64,000 nt of DNA from Colletes latitarsis (taxonomy: Eukaryota > Arthropoda > Insecta > Hymenoptera > Colletidae): contig NC_135136.1 in assembly GCF_051014445.1 (NCBI RefSeq), positions 11,054,001-11,118,000 of the forward strand, written 5' to 3'. Within the stretch, counting starts at the first letter, position 1, and each line of letters starts with the position of its first letter. Of this stretch, positions 28,901 to 40,395 are shown one piece after another. A program made the position numbers and the translations under genes. The notes beneath the pieces were generated by a model. It had not been told where the DNA came from, ran no database searches, and worked only from the letters and a program-made list of their open reading frames with translations.

Positions 28901-31900
28901 CCACTAAGATATTAATCGAAACCAGGTTTAATAGATTGTTTCAGTGTGGTACCACATTCCTACGTGAACCAAACCAAAAGAAACCCAGAAGCTGGCCAAC
29001 AAGTATGAGAAATATGCGAAAGTATGAGCCTGATGAGGGCAAATCCCAGACCTATCCCAGACCTAACTTGCGTTACCCCCTAAAATATTGATCGAAACCA
29101 GGTTTAATTGACTGATTCAGTGTGGTACCACTTTAGTACGTTTTCCAAAGCAGAAAAAAGGCTCGATCAGGTCAACATGTATGTTAAAACTGCGAAAGTA
29201 TGAGTCTGATGAGGGAAAATCCCAGGCCTAACCTAGACATAACATGCGTTATCCTCAAAAATATTGATCAAAACCAGGCTTAATGGACTGTTTCAGTGAG
29301 GTACCACATTACTACGTGATCCAAACCAGAAAAGCCCAGGATCTGTTCAGCAAGTATGTGAAAAATGCGAAGGTATGAGCCTGATGAAGGCAAATCCTAG
29401 ACCTAGCCCAGACCTAACATGCGTTATCCTCTAAAATAGTGATCGAAACCAGGTTTAATGGACCGTTTCAGTGTGGTACCACATTACTACGTGATCCAAA
29501 CCAGAAAAAACCCAGGATCTGTTCAACAAGTATGTGGAAAATGCGGAGGTATGAGCCTGATGAGGGCAGATACCAGACCTATCCCAGACCTAACTTGCGT
29601 TATCCTCTAAAATATTAATCGAAACCAGGTTTAATTGACTGTTTCAGTGTGGTACCACATTACTACGTGATCCAAAGCAGAAAAAACCCTCGATCAGGTC
29701 AACATGTATGTAAAAACTGCGAAAGTATGACTCTGATGGGGGCAAATCCCAGACCTATCCCAGACCTAACTTGCGTTATCCTCTAAAATATTGACGTAAA
29801 CCAGGTTTAATTGACAGTTTCAGTGTGGTACCACATTACTACGTGATCCAAACCAGAAAAGCCCAGGATCTGTTCAGCAAGTATGTGAAAAATGCGAGGG
29901 TATGAGCCTGATGAAGGCAAATCCTAGACCTAGCCCAGACCTAACATGCGTTATCCTCTAAAATAGTGATCGAAACCAGGTATAATGGACCGTTTCAGTG
30001 TGGTACCACATTACTACGTGATCCAAACCGGAAAAAACCCAGGATCTGTTCAAGAAGTACGTGAAGAATGCGAAAGTATGAGACTGATGAGTGCTAATCC
30101 TAGACCTAACCTAGACCTAACATGTGTTATCCTCTAAGATATTGACGGAAACCAGGTTTAATCGACTGTTTCAGTGTGGTACCACATTACTACGTGGTCG
30201 AAAACAGAAAAAACCCTGGATCTGCGCAAGTATGAGGAATATGCGAAAGTATGAGCCTGATGAGGGCAAATCCTAGACCTAACACAGACCTAACGTGCGT
30301 TATCCTCTAAAATATTGATCGAAACCAGGTTTCATGGACTGTATCAGTGTGATACCACATTACTACGTGATCCAAACCAGAAAAAGCTGGGATCTGGCCA
30401 ACAAGTATGCGAAAACTGCGAAAGTATGAGTTTGATGAGGGAAAATCCCAGGCCTAACCTAGACATAACATGCGTTATCCTCAAAAATATTGATCAAAAC
30501 CAGGTTTAATGGAATGTTTCAGTGTGGTACCACATTACTACGTGATCCAAATCAGAAAACGCCAGGGATCTGTTCAACAAGTATGTGAAAAACGCTAAAA
30601 TATGACTCTGGTGGGGGCAAATCCCAGACCTATCCCAGACCTAGCTTGCGTTATCCTATCAAATATTGATCGAAACCAGGTTTAATTGACTGTTTCTGTG
30701 TGGTAACACTTTACTACGTGATCCAAAGCAGAAAAAACCCTCGATCAGGTCGACATGTATGTTAAAACTGCGAAAGTATGACCCTGATGAGGGCAAATCC
30801 CAGACCTAATCTAGACCTAACATGTGTTATCCACTAAGATATTAATCGAAACCAGGTTTAATAGATTGTTTCAGTGTGGTACCACATTCCTACGTGAACC
30901 AAACCAAAAGAAACCCAGAAGCTGGCCAACAAGTATGAGAAATATGCGAAAGTATGAGCCTGATGAGGGCAAATCCCAGACCTATCCCAGACCTAACTTG
31001 CGTTACCCCCTAAAATATTGATCGAAACCAGGTTTAATTGACTGATTCAGTGTGGTACCACTTTAGTACGTGTTCCAAAGCAGAAAAAAGGCTCGATCAG
31101 GTCAACATGTATGTTAAAACTGCGAAAGTATGAGTCTGATGAGGGAAAATCCCAGGCCTAACCTAGACATAACATGCGTTATCCTCAAAAATATTGATCA
31201 AAACCAGGCTTAATGGACTGTTTCAGTGAGGTACCACATTACTACGTGATCGAAACCAGAAAAAACCCAGAATCTGTTCAAGATGTATGTGAGGAATGCG
31301 AAAGTATGAGACTGATGAAGGCAAATCCTAGACCTAACATGTGTAATCCTCTAAAATATTGACGGAAACCAGGTTTAATTGACAGTTTCAGTGTGGTACC
31401 ACATTACTACGTGATCCAAACCAGAAAAAACCCAGGATCCGTTCAACAAGTATGTGAAGAATGCGAAAGTATGAGACTGATGAGGGCTAATCCTAGACCT
31501 AACGTAGACCAAACATGTGGCATCCTCTAAAATATTGACGGAAACCAGGTTTGATTGACAGTTTCAGTGTGGTACCACATTACTACGTGATCCAAACCAG
31601 AAAAAACCCAGGATCTGTTCAACAAGTATGTGGAAAATGCGGAGGTATGAGCCTGATGAGGGCAGATACCAGACCTATCCCAGACCTAACTTGCGTTATC
31701 CTCTAAAATATTAATCGAAACCAGGTTTAATTGACTGTTTCAGTGTGGTACCACATTACTACGTGATCCAAAGCAGAAAAAACCCTCGATCAGGTCAACA
31801 TGTATGTAAAAACTGCGAAAGTATGACTCTGATGGGGGCAAATCCCAGACCTATCCCAGACATAACTTGCGTTATCCTCTAAAATATTGACGTAAACCAG

Positions 31901-32770
31901 GTTTAATTGACAGTTTCAGTGTGGTACCACATTACTACGTGATCCAAACCAGAAAAGCCCAGGATCTGTTCAGCAAGTATGTGAAAAATGCGAGGGTATG
32001 AGCCTGATGAAGGCAAATCCTAGACCTAGCCCAGACCTAACATGCGTTATCCTCTAAAATAGTGATCGAAACCAGGTATAATGGACCGTTTCAGTGTGGT
32101 ACCACATTACTACGTGATCCAAACCAGAAAAAACCCAGGATCTGTTCAACAAGTATGTGGAAAATGCGGAGGTATGAGCCTGATGAGGGCAGATACCAGA
32201 CCTATCCCAGACCAATCTTGCGTTATCCTACAAAATGTTGATCGAGACCAGGCTTAATCGACTGTTTCAGTGTGTTACCAAATTACTACGTGATCCAAAC
32301 CAGAAAAAACCCAGGATCTGTTCAACAAGTATGTGAATAACGCGGAAGTATAAGCCTGATGAGGGTAAATCCCAGGCCTTTCCCAGACCTAACTTGCGTT
32401 ATCCTCTAAAATATTAATCGAAACCAGGTTTAATTGACTGTTTCAGTGTGGTACCACATTACTACGTGATCCAAACCAGAAAAGCCCAGGATCTGTTCAG
32501 CAAGTATGTGAAAAATGCGAAGGTATGAGCCTGATGAAGGCAAATCCTAGACCTAGCCCAGACCTAACATGCGTTATCCTCTAAAATAGTGATCGAAACC
32601 AGGTTTAATGGACCGTTTCAGTGTGGTACCACATTACTACGTGATCCAAAGCAGAAAAAACCCTCGATCAGGTCAACATGTATGTAAAAACTGCGAAAGT
32701 ATGACTCTGATGGGGGCTAATCCCAGACCTATCCCAGACCTAACTTGCGTTATCCTCTAAAATATTGACG
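25990..32770 (+). repeat. Higher-order repeat region, 1.93-kb (11-monomer) unit, about three copies
   Basis: 27533-29322 is almost identical to 29463-31252 at an offset of exactly 1930 bp, or 11 monomers; TATGTGGAAA, for example, is at 27601 and 29531. The blocks at about 27220-28050 reappear at 31250-32070, offset about 4026 bp. Parts of 25990-27220 match 28080-29300, offset about 2088 bp at the left. Shared private variants include GTGGGGGCAAATCC, TCGAAAACAGAAAAAACCC and GGTTTCATGGACTGTATCAG. This is the most homogeneous part of array 1 and therefore the most recently amplified. Internal boundaries are approximate. Confidence 0.82.
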
Positions 32771-34333
32771 TAAACCAGGTTTAATTGACAGTTTCAGTGT
32801 GGTACCACATTACTACGTGATCCAAACCAGAAGAAGCCCAGAAGCTGGCCATCAAGTATGAGAAATACGCGAAATTGCGAGCCTGATGAGAGCAAATCAC
32901 AGACCTAACCTAGACCTAATATGTGTTATCCTCTAAAATATTGATGGAAACCAGGTTTGATTGACTGTTTCAGAGTGGTACCTCATTACTACGTGATCGA
33001 AACCAGAAAAAACCTAGGATCTGTTCAACAAGTATGTGAAAAACGCGAAAATATGACCCTAATGATGGCAAATCCCAGACCTAACCCAGACCTAACATGC
33101 GTTATCCTCTAAAATATTGATCGAAACCAGGTTCAATGGACTGTGTCAGTGTGGTACCACATTACTACGTGCTCCTAACCAGAAAAAACCCAGGATCTGT
33201 TCAACCAGTATGTGAAAAACGCGAAAGTATGAGCCTGATGAGGGCAAATCCCATACCTATCCCAGACCTAACATGCGTTATCCTCTAAAATATTAATTGA
33301 AACCAGGATTAATCGACTGTTGCAGTGTGATACCACTTTACTACGTGATCCAAACTAGAAAAAGCCCAGAATCTGGCCATCAAGTATGAGAAATATGTGA
33401 AAGTACGAGCCTGATGAGGGCAAATCCTAGACCTAACCCAGGCCTAACATGTGTTATCCTCTAAAATATTGATGGAAACCAGGTTTGATTGACTGTTTCA
33501 GAGTGGTACCTCATTACTACGTGATCGAAACCAGAAAAAACCCAAGATCTGTTCAACAAGTATGTGAAAAACGCGAAAATATGACCCTGATGATGGCAAA
33601 TCCCAGACCTAACCCAGACCTAACATGCGTTATCCTCTAAAATATTGATCGAAACCAGGTTCAATGGACTGTATCAGTGTGGTACCACATTACTACGTGC
33701 TCCAAACCAGAAAAAACCCAGGATCTGTTCAACAAGTATGTGAAAAACGCGAATATATGACCCTGATGAGGGCAAATCCCAGACCTAACACAGACCTAAC
33801 ATGCGTTATCCTCTAAAATATTGATCGAAACCAGGTTTAATTGACTGTTTCAGTGTGGTACCACTTTACTGCGTGATCCAAATCAGAAAAAAACCCTCGA
33901 TCAGGTCAACATGTATGTTAAAACTTCGAAAGTATGACCCTGATGAAAGCAAAACCCCAGACCTAACACTGACCTAACACGTGTTATCCTCTAAAATATT
34001 GATCGAAACCAGGTTCAATGGACTGTTTCAGTGTGGCACCACATTACTACGTGATCCAATCCAAAAAAGGCAAAGGATCTGGCTAACAAGTAGGCGAAAT
34101 ATGCGAAAGTATTAGCCTCATGAGGGCAAATCACAAACCTAACCCAGGCCTAACATGCGTTATCCTCTAAAATATTGATCGACACCAGGTTTAGTCGACT
34201 GTTTCAGTGTGGTACCACATTACTACGTGATCCAATCCAGAAAAAGACCAGAATCTGTTCAACAAGTATGTGAAAAATGCGAAGGTATGAGCCTGATGAG
34301 GGCAGATCCCAGACCTTTTTTTTTTTTTTTTTT

Positions 34334-34842
34334 AACGTGCAGAAATCCTCATGGATACCTCGGCTCCCTGGGGGGGTGGCCGGTTTAGTGCCGGACTCTT
34401 ACCGGCTAAAACACCACGGTGACCGCCTGCGCCCTTTATCTGGGGAGAGTCACGGGAACCAAACTAGCGATACTACCGTGTCTCTCCCCGTTGGCGCAAC
34501 GCCCTATTACGGGCCCTTTCCGGGGGAGATGTGAACCTCCTCCCCCAATGGGGGTCAAACATAATTGATTGCACCCCGGCGACGCCGCGCGGTCACACGC
34601 CACGTCGCCCCCACTCGTGCCATTGCTACTAGCCGCGACCGGGCCCCCACCCGATCGCGACCACGGCTGCGGAGCCGGCTAACACTGCCGCGCCCGCCAA
34701 GCGGGGCCCCTGCCACGGGCCCCCGGTCCGGTGATGGGCTGGGTGCGAGGGGGAATGAGGGAATAAGGTCCCTCACCTCGCACCACAAACACCATCACCG
34801 AACCCTTCGCGCTCCCCCTGCCACGGGGAGCGTTGGAGGGTC
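34334..34842 (-). other. Element 1 3' UTR with long hairpin
   Basis: This non-coding stretch lies between the ORF2 stop and the poly-A. It holds a nested inverted repeat at 34742-34784. The outer arms are GGTGCGAGG (34742-34750) and CCTCGCACC (34776-34784); the inner arms are TGAGGGA (34756-34762) and TCCCTCA (34769-34775), with a 6-nt apical loop. In non-LTR elements the 3' UTR is the part recognised by the reverse transcriptase, so the hairpin is a reasonable recognition candidate. Open frames crossing this stretch are judged spurious. Confidence 0.7.
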
Positions 34843-36953
34843 TTACGGTCGGCGTCGCCGCCTGCCCCCCACCTCCTCACGCGCACTTTCGGCGTGTTCC
34901 TTGGAGGCCATGACGTCCTCACAAAACAAGGCCATGGCCGCCCACGCCTCCTCACTGCCGACCATTGCACGAATGACGGCCGGCAGCGAGAGGTTCGCCC
35001 CTATCGCTCTAACGAGGACACCGCGCTGAGCTGCCCACGCCGGACAAAACTCCAACGTGTGCTGCGCGGTGTCCTCCCTTCCCCTGCAGTGACGGCACAC
35101 CGTCGTCGCCTCCCGCCCTATCCGATGCAGGTACCGACCGAAGCAACCGTGTCCGGTCAGTACCTGTGTCAGGCGGTAGTTGGGCGTACCCCAGCTACGG
35201 CTCACCCAGGCATAAAACACTGGGCGGACCGCCGCGGCGACGCGATCATCCCGCTGGTCTGGCTTGGATAACCAGACCTGCCACCGACTATAGACGCGTC
35301 GCCGCGCCTGGCTTCGGGCCCTGGCGGCCTCCTCGCCGTGCGGGTCCACGCCCCGCTGGCGATGGTCGCAGAGGTTTTGATAGACCTCTGCGTCCATTTT
35401 CGCCAGCAGGTGAAATGGTGCGGAACCCGCCAGCAAGGTGGCGGCTGTGTAGGAGATCGTGCGATAACCCTGCACGACTCTGATGGCGACCAACCTCTGT
35501 AACCGGCGGAGTACAAATGCTCCCCGCCGATTTGCCATCAGACCGCCGGCCCATATTGGCGCGCCATAAAGCGCCATGGACCGGACGTCTCCCAAATACA
35601 GCCGCCGTGCCGCCATGTTGGGCCCCCCGAGATTGGGCATTATGCGGCCTAACGCGGCCGCTGCCCTTTCGACACGGCGACCCAACCCTTCCAAATGATG
35701 CCCGAACCGCCAGTAGCTGTCGGGGGTGAGGCCCAGATACTTCATCCGGCGCCCCACCACGACTTGGGCTCCGCCCACCCGTAGAGACGCCTGGCGCGGC
35801 ACCCCGCGGCCACTGACGTTACACAGCCAGATGGCCTCGGTCTTCTGGGGTGCCACGCGTAAACCCAGACGCTCAACCTCGGCGACGACACGTGCCGTCC
35901 CTTCCTCCGCGAGGGCCACTGCCCTGCTCCACGTATCCCCGCCGGCTATCACCAGGGTGTCGTCGGCGTAACAAACCAACGACACGCCGACGGGGAGGTC
36001 CGCCCGCAGCACCGCGTCATACGCCAAGTTCCACAGGAGCGGCCCGAGGACCGACCCCTGTGGAACCCCGCGGTGCACCGCTCTCTGCTCCATCCCGTTC
36101 CGGCCCGGATATTGGACTACCCTGCCGCGCAGATAGTCCCCGATCAGTCGGCACAGATAGGCGGGCACCCGGTGGTACTGGAGTGCCCGACCTATCGCCC
36201 CCCAGGAGACGGTATTGAAGCCGTTGGCTATGTCAAGAGATACTGCCAACGCCACACCCCCCCGGGAGATTGCCGATTCCGCCAGTGTCCGCACGGTCGC
36301 TATGGCATCGACCGTGGAGCGGCCCCGGCGAAAGCCGAACTGTCGGTCGGCCAGATCGGGGCCGACGCGGGACAGATGCCCCTCGAGACGGGATACAATG
36401 ACCCGCTCGAGGAGCTTTCCAGCCTCGTCCAACAAACAAATGGGTCGGAACGCGGATGGAGAATCCGCGGGCTTCCCTGGCTTGTGGAGGAGGACCAACC
36501 TCGCCACCTTCCATATGGGGGGAACTGACCGGTTCGGAGGCACGCGTCGAAGACGCGTATCAACCCACCACCCAAAACGCCCACCGCTATTGCCCAGGCC
36601 CTACCAGGTATGCCGTCCGGTCCTGGCGCCATCTTCTTGGCAGCAGTACGCTCCAAAATCGCTGAGGCCCATAGCGGGCGACGCGTAACACCCGGCAACC
36701 ACTAGTTCCCCCCACTTAACCACCACGACACCGTGGCCCCTCCAAACGACGGTGCACGGCAGCGTGCGCGTCCGTACTGCCAAGTGATCGCCGAGACCCC
36801 GTTAAGGTCCCCCACCCAAGCGGGGTGTTTGGGAACACGATAGGGCTCGGCGATCACGGCCATCTCGACGTTCCACTGCCGGAGGGTTTGGAGCATGAGA
36901 TCCTGGGCCCCGCGGCAGTGGTTCAAATTGTCCTGAAGGAGGCGTTGAGACAT
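34843..36953 (-). pseudogene. Element 1 ORF2: endonuclease/reverse transcriptase, deleted and frameshifted
   Basis: An intact ORF2 nicks DNA and copies the element RNA at the nick. The start is the ATG at 36951-36953, overlapping the ORF1 stop as TAATG. The first residues (LLQDNLNHCRGAQDLM, then AEPYRVP) are the N-terminus of an APE-type endonuclease. The frame shifts near 36780, continues to VVAGCYASP, and then jumps near 36670-36680 into the RT start (MAPGPDGIPG). About 345 codons relative to element 3 are missing, including the GDFN and SDH endonuclease motifs and the pre-RT linker. A further frameshift lies in the six-base tract at 36517-36522. From there a 566-residue frame carries the RT: GFRRGRSTVDA, SLDIANGFN, GVPQGSVLGPLLWN and YADD at about residues 192-195. 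A C-terminal knuckle CRHC...H...C follows. Endonuclease activity is not expected. Confidence 0.9.
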
Positions 36954-36955
36954 TA
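36951..36955 (-). promoter_or_regulatory. TAATG stop/start overlap between ORF1 and ORF2 of element 1
   Basis: On the minus strand the ORF1 frame ends in TAA at 36955-36953 and the ORF2 ATG shares its first A (36953-36951). The ORF2 product then begins MSQRLLQ. An overlapping TAATG is known from SART1-type elements, where ORF2 is translated by termination-reinitiation. The same arrangement is present in element 3. Confidence 0.85.
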
Positions 36956-39900
36956 TCGGGTCTCAGCAGCGGCCTCCTCCAGGCCTCCACTTCCAGCGCT
37001 TAGGGGCGCATCTGCTCGCCCCGGATCTTTGCCGCCGTACGAGGCCATCACCCCCCTAATAAGGGGCTCTGACCTGCACTGCGACTGAGATGCCGCTTGT
37101 TCTGGGGGCACTGCAGCTCCCCCACCAGGCAACACACCTTCCGATTCCGTGGAGGTGGATGGCGCCGAGTCGAATGGCGCCAAATCCACCTCCATCATCT
37201 CCGTAACAGGCGGTTGTGCTGGTGCACACCCCACCACCTTCACTGCCGTCGCGACAGATGCCGGGGCGGGAATAGCTCCCGACACCACAGCTGGGGACGG
37301 CTGGGTGCAAGCCGCCCCTTGGACTTCCATCGCGACGGACACCGGCGCCGGCTCAACACCAGCCGGCACCGTGGATGGGGGCACACCCGCCCCTTTCGCC
37401 TTCTTCCCCTTCCGCTTGGGGGGACGGCACGCCGCCCCACCCATGCGGTGATCCGATGGCCGCCCCAAGCCCACACATAGGGGGCATTTAGGGGCGGCCG
37501 TGCACTCCCGTGCGGTGTGGGAGGCCCCTCCGCAGCGGTAGCAGAGGCCGCTGCGATCAATGGTGCTGGTGCACCGCTGCCGGACATGTCCGAACTCCAG
37601 GCACCGGTGGCACTGCAGCGGCCTCGCGGCGAGCACCGCCAGCCGGGCCTCGAAGAAGCCGACCGTCAATCGGCCGGACTTCGCGAGCTTAGTTGCGGCG
37701 CGAAGGGGACAGCGGGCCCAGGCGGTGAACATGCCCGAGCTGTCCCGGCGAAGGTCACCAACGTTAACCTCCGCAGCGCCGCAACCCCCGGCTGTAGCGA
37801 GGGCCTCCCTAACTGCATCCCCGGTGGCTGCCTCCGACAGGCCGGACACCCGCAACTCAGCCTGCTTTTGGGACAAGCCACCCGAACTCCCTCCACCTGA
37901 AGGGCCCCCTCGAGACGCGCCCTGAGGGCGGTCGCCTTCTCTTTTCCCTTTTCACCGGGGATCGCTAATAGGAGCGCCCCGGTGACCGCCCTGGTGGGCC
38001 GCATCCCGGTGATGCCAAGGTCCTGGCATATCCCGGGCATCACCCTATTCAGTAGGGGGCCCAATTCTCCTTCGCGTCCAGCAGCGGCGGTCACCGAGAC
38101 TGCTGCCTTTTTCGGCAGCTTCGGTAACTTGACCGCCGCGGGCTGGGCGCCAATCCTCTTCTTTGAACCAGCCGCGGTATTGGCGGCTGGACGACTCCGT
38201 GCGGCGGAATTCCCGCCCTTGGCTGTGGATGCGACAGATGCCGCACCTTTTTCTCCTACCTTTTTCTTCCCCCGCCTGACCACCTCCGCCCAAGAGCCCT
38301 GCCAATCGTTGGTGGGGGCAGGTGAGGGCTTCGCCCTGTTGTGGGCTGGCGGAGCGGGCCTGCCGCTATCTGCCTTGGGCGGTGGTAGAGTGGGACGAGG
38401 CGCTGCCTTTGGCGAATCTTTAGCTTTCGCGGCAGGTGGTTTAGCTATCTGCACCGCTCCGGCGGCCGATGTGCCACCATGGGTCCTGGTGGTGCCTACT
38501 ACCTGGGGTTTCGGCTTGGAGGAAGCCGCGGCGGCTTTTACGGGAGCAAACGCGCTTCCCGGTTTCGTCGCCGCCGTCCCGTTAGCTTTTCCTTTCGCCA
38601 TATCTTGGCCCTTCGCCTTATCCGCCGGGGCCGTATCCACGAACGTAGAAGGGGGCTGCGTACCCTTCCCCAGTGGTGGGCGGGCCACTGCCCGCCATAT
38701 CGCTTCAAAGCAGGCCTGGAACCGGTCCTCGACGGCCGATATATGCCCCGCCATCCCGGAAACCCTTTTGACGACATCTGTCATCATGACAACCAAATGG
38801 CTTCCGGACTCGGGGCACTCCTCTTCACGCAGGACGGGCCTTGCTGCAGACGACGGTCCAGGAACCGCCGCGTCAATCTCCATCCCGACGTCTCCCCCGT
38901 CAAAGGTAGACGTGATGATGTCCCTCCGCCGCGGTCGAGGGACACAGGGCAGCTGATAGTCCGGTGGCATCTCGTCAGCCAGCTCCTCCCCTGCTCTCTG
39001 GAGCTTCCGATGCTCCTGTTTGTACCTCAGGCGGCCCACTTCCCGCCTGAGGTGCTCCAGCTCCCTATCTTTAACCCTGACGGTATCCGACAGGGTGGTG
39101 GCGGTGGAATCGGCCACCTCCAGCCTCTTCTCGAGGACCTTGGCCCTCCTCTCCCATTCGCCGTTGCGAATGACTACCTCCTGGGCCGGCCTATTCGGGG
39201 TTTCGGCACGGTCAGCTCTGCCGTAAAGCTCTTCGGCGCTGACCATGGCCACCCGAGCAGCCAAGCGGAGCCTGCGGATATCCATCGTCTTGAGTTGGCT
39301 TGCGGTGTCTGCCACCCTGACGACGGACTCGAGCTGCTCCTTGAGCCGGCCCAGGAGCTCGTCCAAATTCATCACCTCCGCTATATTGCGGAGGTCTCCC
39401 TGTTTCGGCAGGGCCTTCATCCCGGGACCCAGCTTCTTTGGGTCCACAAAAATGCCCCTAGGTCTTCCAGCCGTAGGACACCTCCTCTTTCTCTTCCCGG
39501 GCTCATACGCCACACCGTACTCATCGCTTGAGTCGGCAGATTCCACCTCGTCAGCGCCGTTAGGATTGGACGGCGCCCACTCGTCGTTGGCCTGGGAATC
39601 GTCGTCGAGGACGCCAAGATCCTCTTCGACATATGCCGTCGCCACCTCTCCTGTTTGGGCTGTAACACCCGCCGTGGACTGCGTGCCCACAACATGCCTC
39701 TTGCAGGGAGGTGACTCCTCACCGGTCGCATGATGCCCTGATGCACTCTTGCACCACTCCGTGACATTCAGCCGCTCCAGGCTGACCACTGGGCTGGTTT
39801 TGGCCCTAAGGAGGTGCACCTCACTTCCACGGTGGATCCCCAGCGGGGGATTAACCACCACCACACTCCTGACCGTGGGTCCCACCCCACCAGGATGTGG

Positions 39901-40026
39901 TCCATTTGTTCCGTTGCCGATTGCCGATTTGTGTGCCAGTCCGTTATCAATGTTGTCCGTCCAGTTAGTTGGTTCTTGATTATGCTCCATATCTGTTCCC
40001 ACGAGTGTGGTCGGAATGGAGGTCAC
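36953..40026 (-). pseudogene. Element 1 ORF1: gag-like RNA-binding protein, one frameshift
   Basis: ORF1 proteins of this clade bind element RNA and form the ribonucleoprotein particle. The chosen start at 40026 gives MTSIPTTLVG and a 786-residue frame. This has an acidic, Ser-rich N-terminal part, a likely coiled coil (WERRAKVLEKRLEVAD through the LEHLRREVGRL stretch) and a long Ala/Pro/Lys-rich basic linker. The frame is left near 37865-37870 at CCCAAAAG and continues in another frame, open to 36953. The second part holds three zinc knuckles: CHRCLEFGHVRQRC, CYRCGGASHTAREC and a third beginning CPLC with a later H and C. It is followed by a Pro/Ala-rich tail ending AAAETR. The segment before the knuckles (LRVSGLSEAATGDAVREAL) resembles the small domain usual in insect gag-like ORF1s. 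The break is a 1- or 2-nt change and does not fit the canonical slippery heptamer in frame, so I read it as a mutation. Confidence 0.88.
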
Positions 40027-40395
40027 CCCAGGCAGAGCTGCCTTACCTAGGGAAGCCTAATACTCCGGAGGTTCGGCAGGTGCCCCGGAGGTGGTCGCTC
40101 GGGATTGGGCCTTCTCTCCCAACCATGCATCCCATCGCCGCGCACCATAGCCTAGGATTAGAGGGTAATTTATAGAGTTACCATCCTCGCGGCCCAGGCG
40201 GTTAAGCCAAGACCCCCGCTCCTCCTGCCGTCACGTAGCATTCACAAAACCAAAAATGGAGTTGTGAATGGGTCGTTGCGATGACCAACAGGAGGTTTAC
40301 GGTGTGATTAGCATCAGGTACCTCGGGGACGCTACGCCCCGTACTGCGCCGAACACCTGGCCGGACACAGCCCCTGAGGGGGCAGACCTCGAAAC
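40027..40395 (-). other. Element 1 5' UTR
   Basis: This 369-nt GC-rich leader lies between the 5' end (40395) and the chosen ORF1 start. It contains a short hairpin at 40370-40383, with GCCCC and GGGGC arms and a 4-nt loop, close to the 5' terminus. I see no obvious TATA element. R1-clade elements usually carry an internal promoter at their 5' end, but nothing here identifies it. Confidence 0.6.

Larger units (their letters stand above)
1..34315 (+). repeat. Satellite array 1, ~176-bp monomer, about 195 copies
   Basis: The stretch is one uninterrupted head-to-tail tandem array. Successive copies of the block containing TGTTTCAGTGTGGTACCACA start at 81, 257, 433, 609 and 785, giving a period of 176 bp, and the block recurs to the end of the array in the same orientation. 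Monomers differ from each other at many positions and contain small indels. Landmarks in order within a monomer are the 12-bp palindrome TGTGGTACCACA, TACTACGTGATC, AACCCAGGATCTG, a variable linker, GCGAAAGTATGAG, CTGATGAGGGCAAATCC, an 11-bp doublet with CCTAA motifs, GCGTTATCCTCTAAAATATT and GATCGAAACCAGG. No gene, tRNA or rRNA is recognisable inside. Short open frames of about 63 codons are by-products of the repeat. Satellites of nucleosomal length are typical of pericentromeric or subtelomeric heterochromatin; which applies here cannot be told from the sequence. Confidence 0.97.
34316..40395 (-). mobile_element. Element 1: R1-clade non-LTR retrotransposon, both ends present, defective
   Basis: The element lies on the minus strand. 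Its poly-A tail appears as an 18-nt T run at 34316-34333 and its 5' end lies at 40395. The satellite resumes directly: the left flank ends CCCAGACC, the right flank starts TATCCCAGACC, and intact monomers read CCCAGACCTATCCCAGACC (for example near 40919). The insertion is therefore seamless, with no target duplication of more than about one base. Inside are ORF1 with three zinc knuckles and ORF2 with an APE endonuclease start, an RT (YADD) and a C-terminal CCHC motif, the order expected of the R1 clade. At 6.1 kb it is close to full length apart from an internal deletion of about 1 kb. The composition is GC-rich, unlike the satellite. Its UTRs do not resemble those of elements 2 and 3, so it is a separate family. 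Confidence 0.93.

Noticed and set aside
212..33100. Recurring open frames of about 63-85 codons (MRYPLKYLSRPCLI... type) on the plus strand of the satellite
   Set aside because: They follow the repeat: the same frame recurs wherever a monomer lacks a stop, spans slightly more than one monomer, and 176 is not a multiple of 3. Frames are broken in most monomers. No sign of selection for protein is visible.
1..34315. CRISPR array
   Set aside because: The repeats are contiguous, about 176 bp long and without unique spacers of constant length. The window is eukaryotic, with arthropod-type retroelements.
37862..37872. Programmed -1 frameshift signal at CCCAAAAG in ORF1 of element 1
   Set aside because: The heptamer is not in the X XXY YYZ register of the upstream frame, and element 3 reads through the homologous place in one frame. 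A simple indel is the better explanation.
37982..39531. Long plus-strand frames of 324 and 350 codons over element 1, and a 662-codon frame at 59970-61958 over element 3
   Set aside because: They lie antisense to ORF1 or ORF2 in very GC-rich DNA, where stops are rare. The opposite strand carries the recognisable zinc knuckles, endonuclease and RT motifs.
40360..40395. HDV-like self-cleaving ribozyme at the 5' end of element 1
   Set aside because: A GCCCC/GGGGC hairpin is visible, but I could not assemble the nested double pseudoknot with a 5'-terminal P1. A covariance-model search would settle it.
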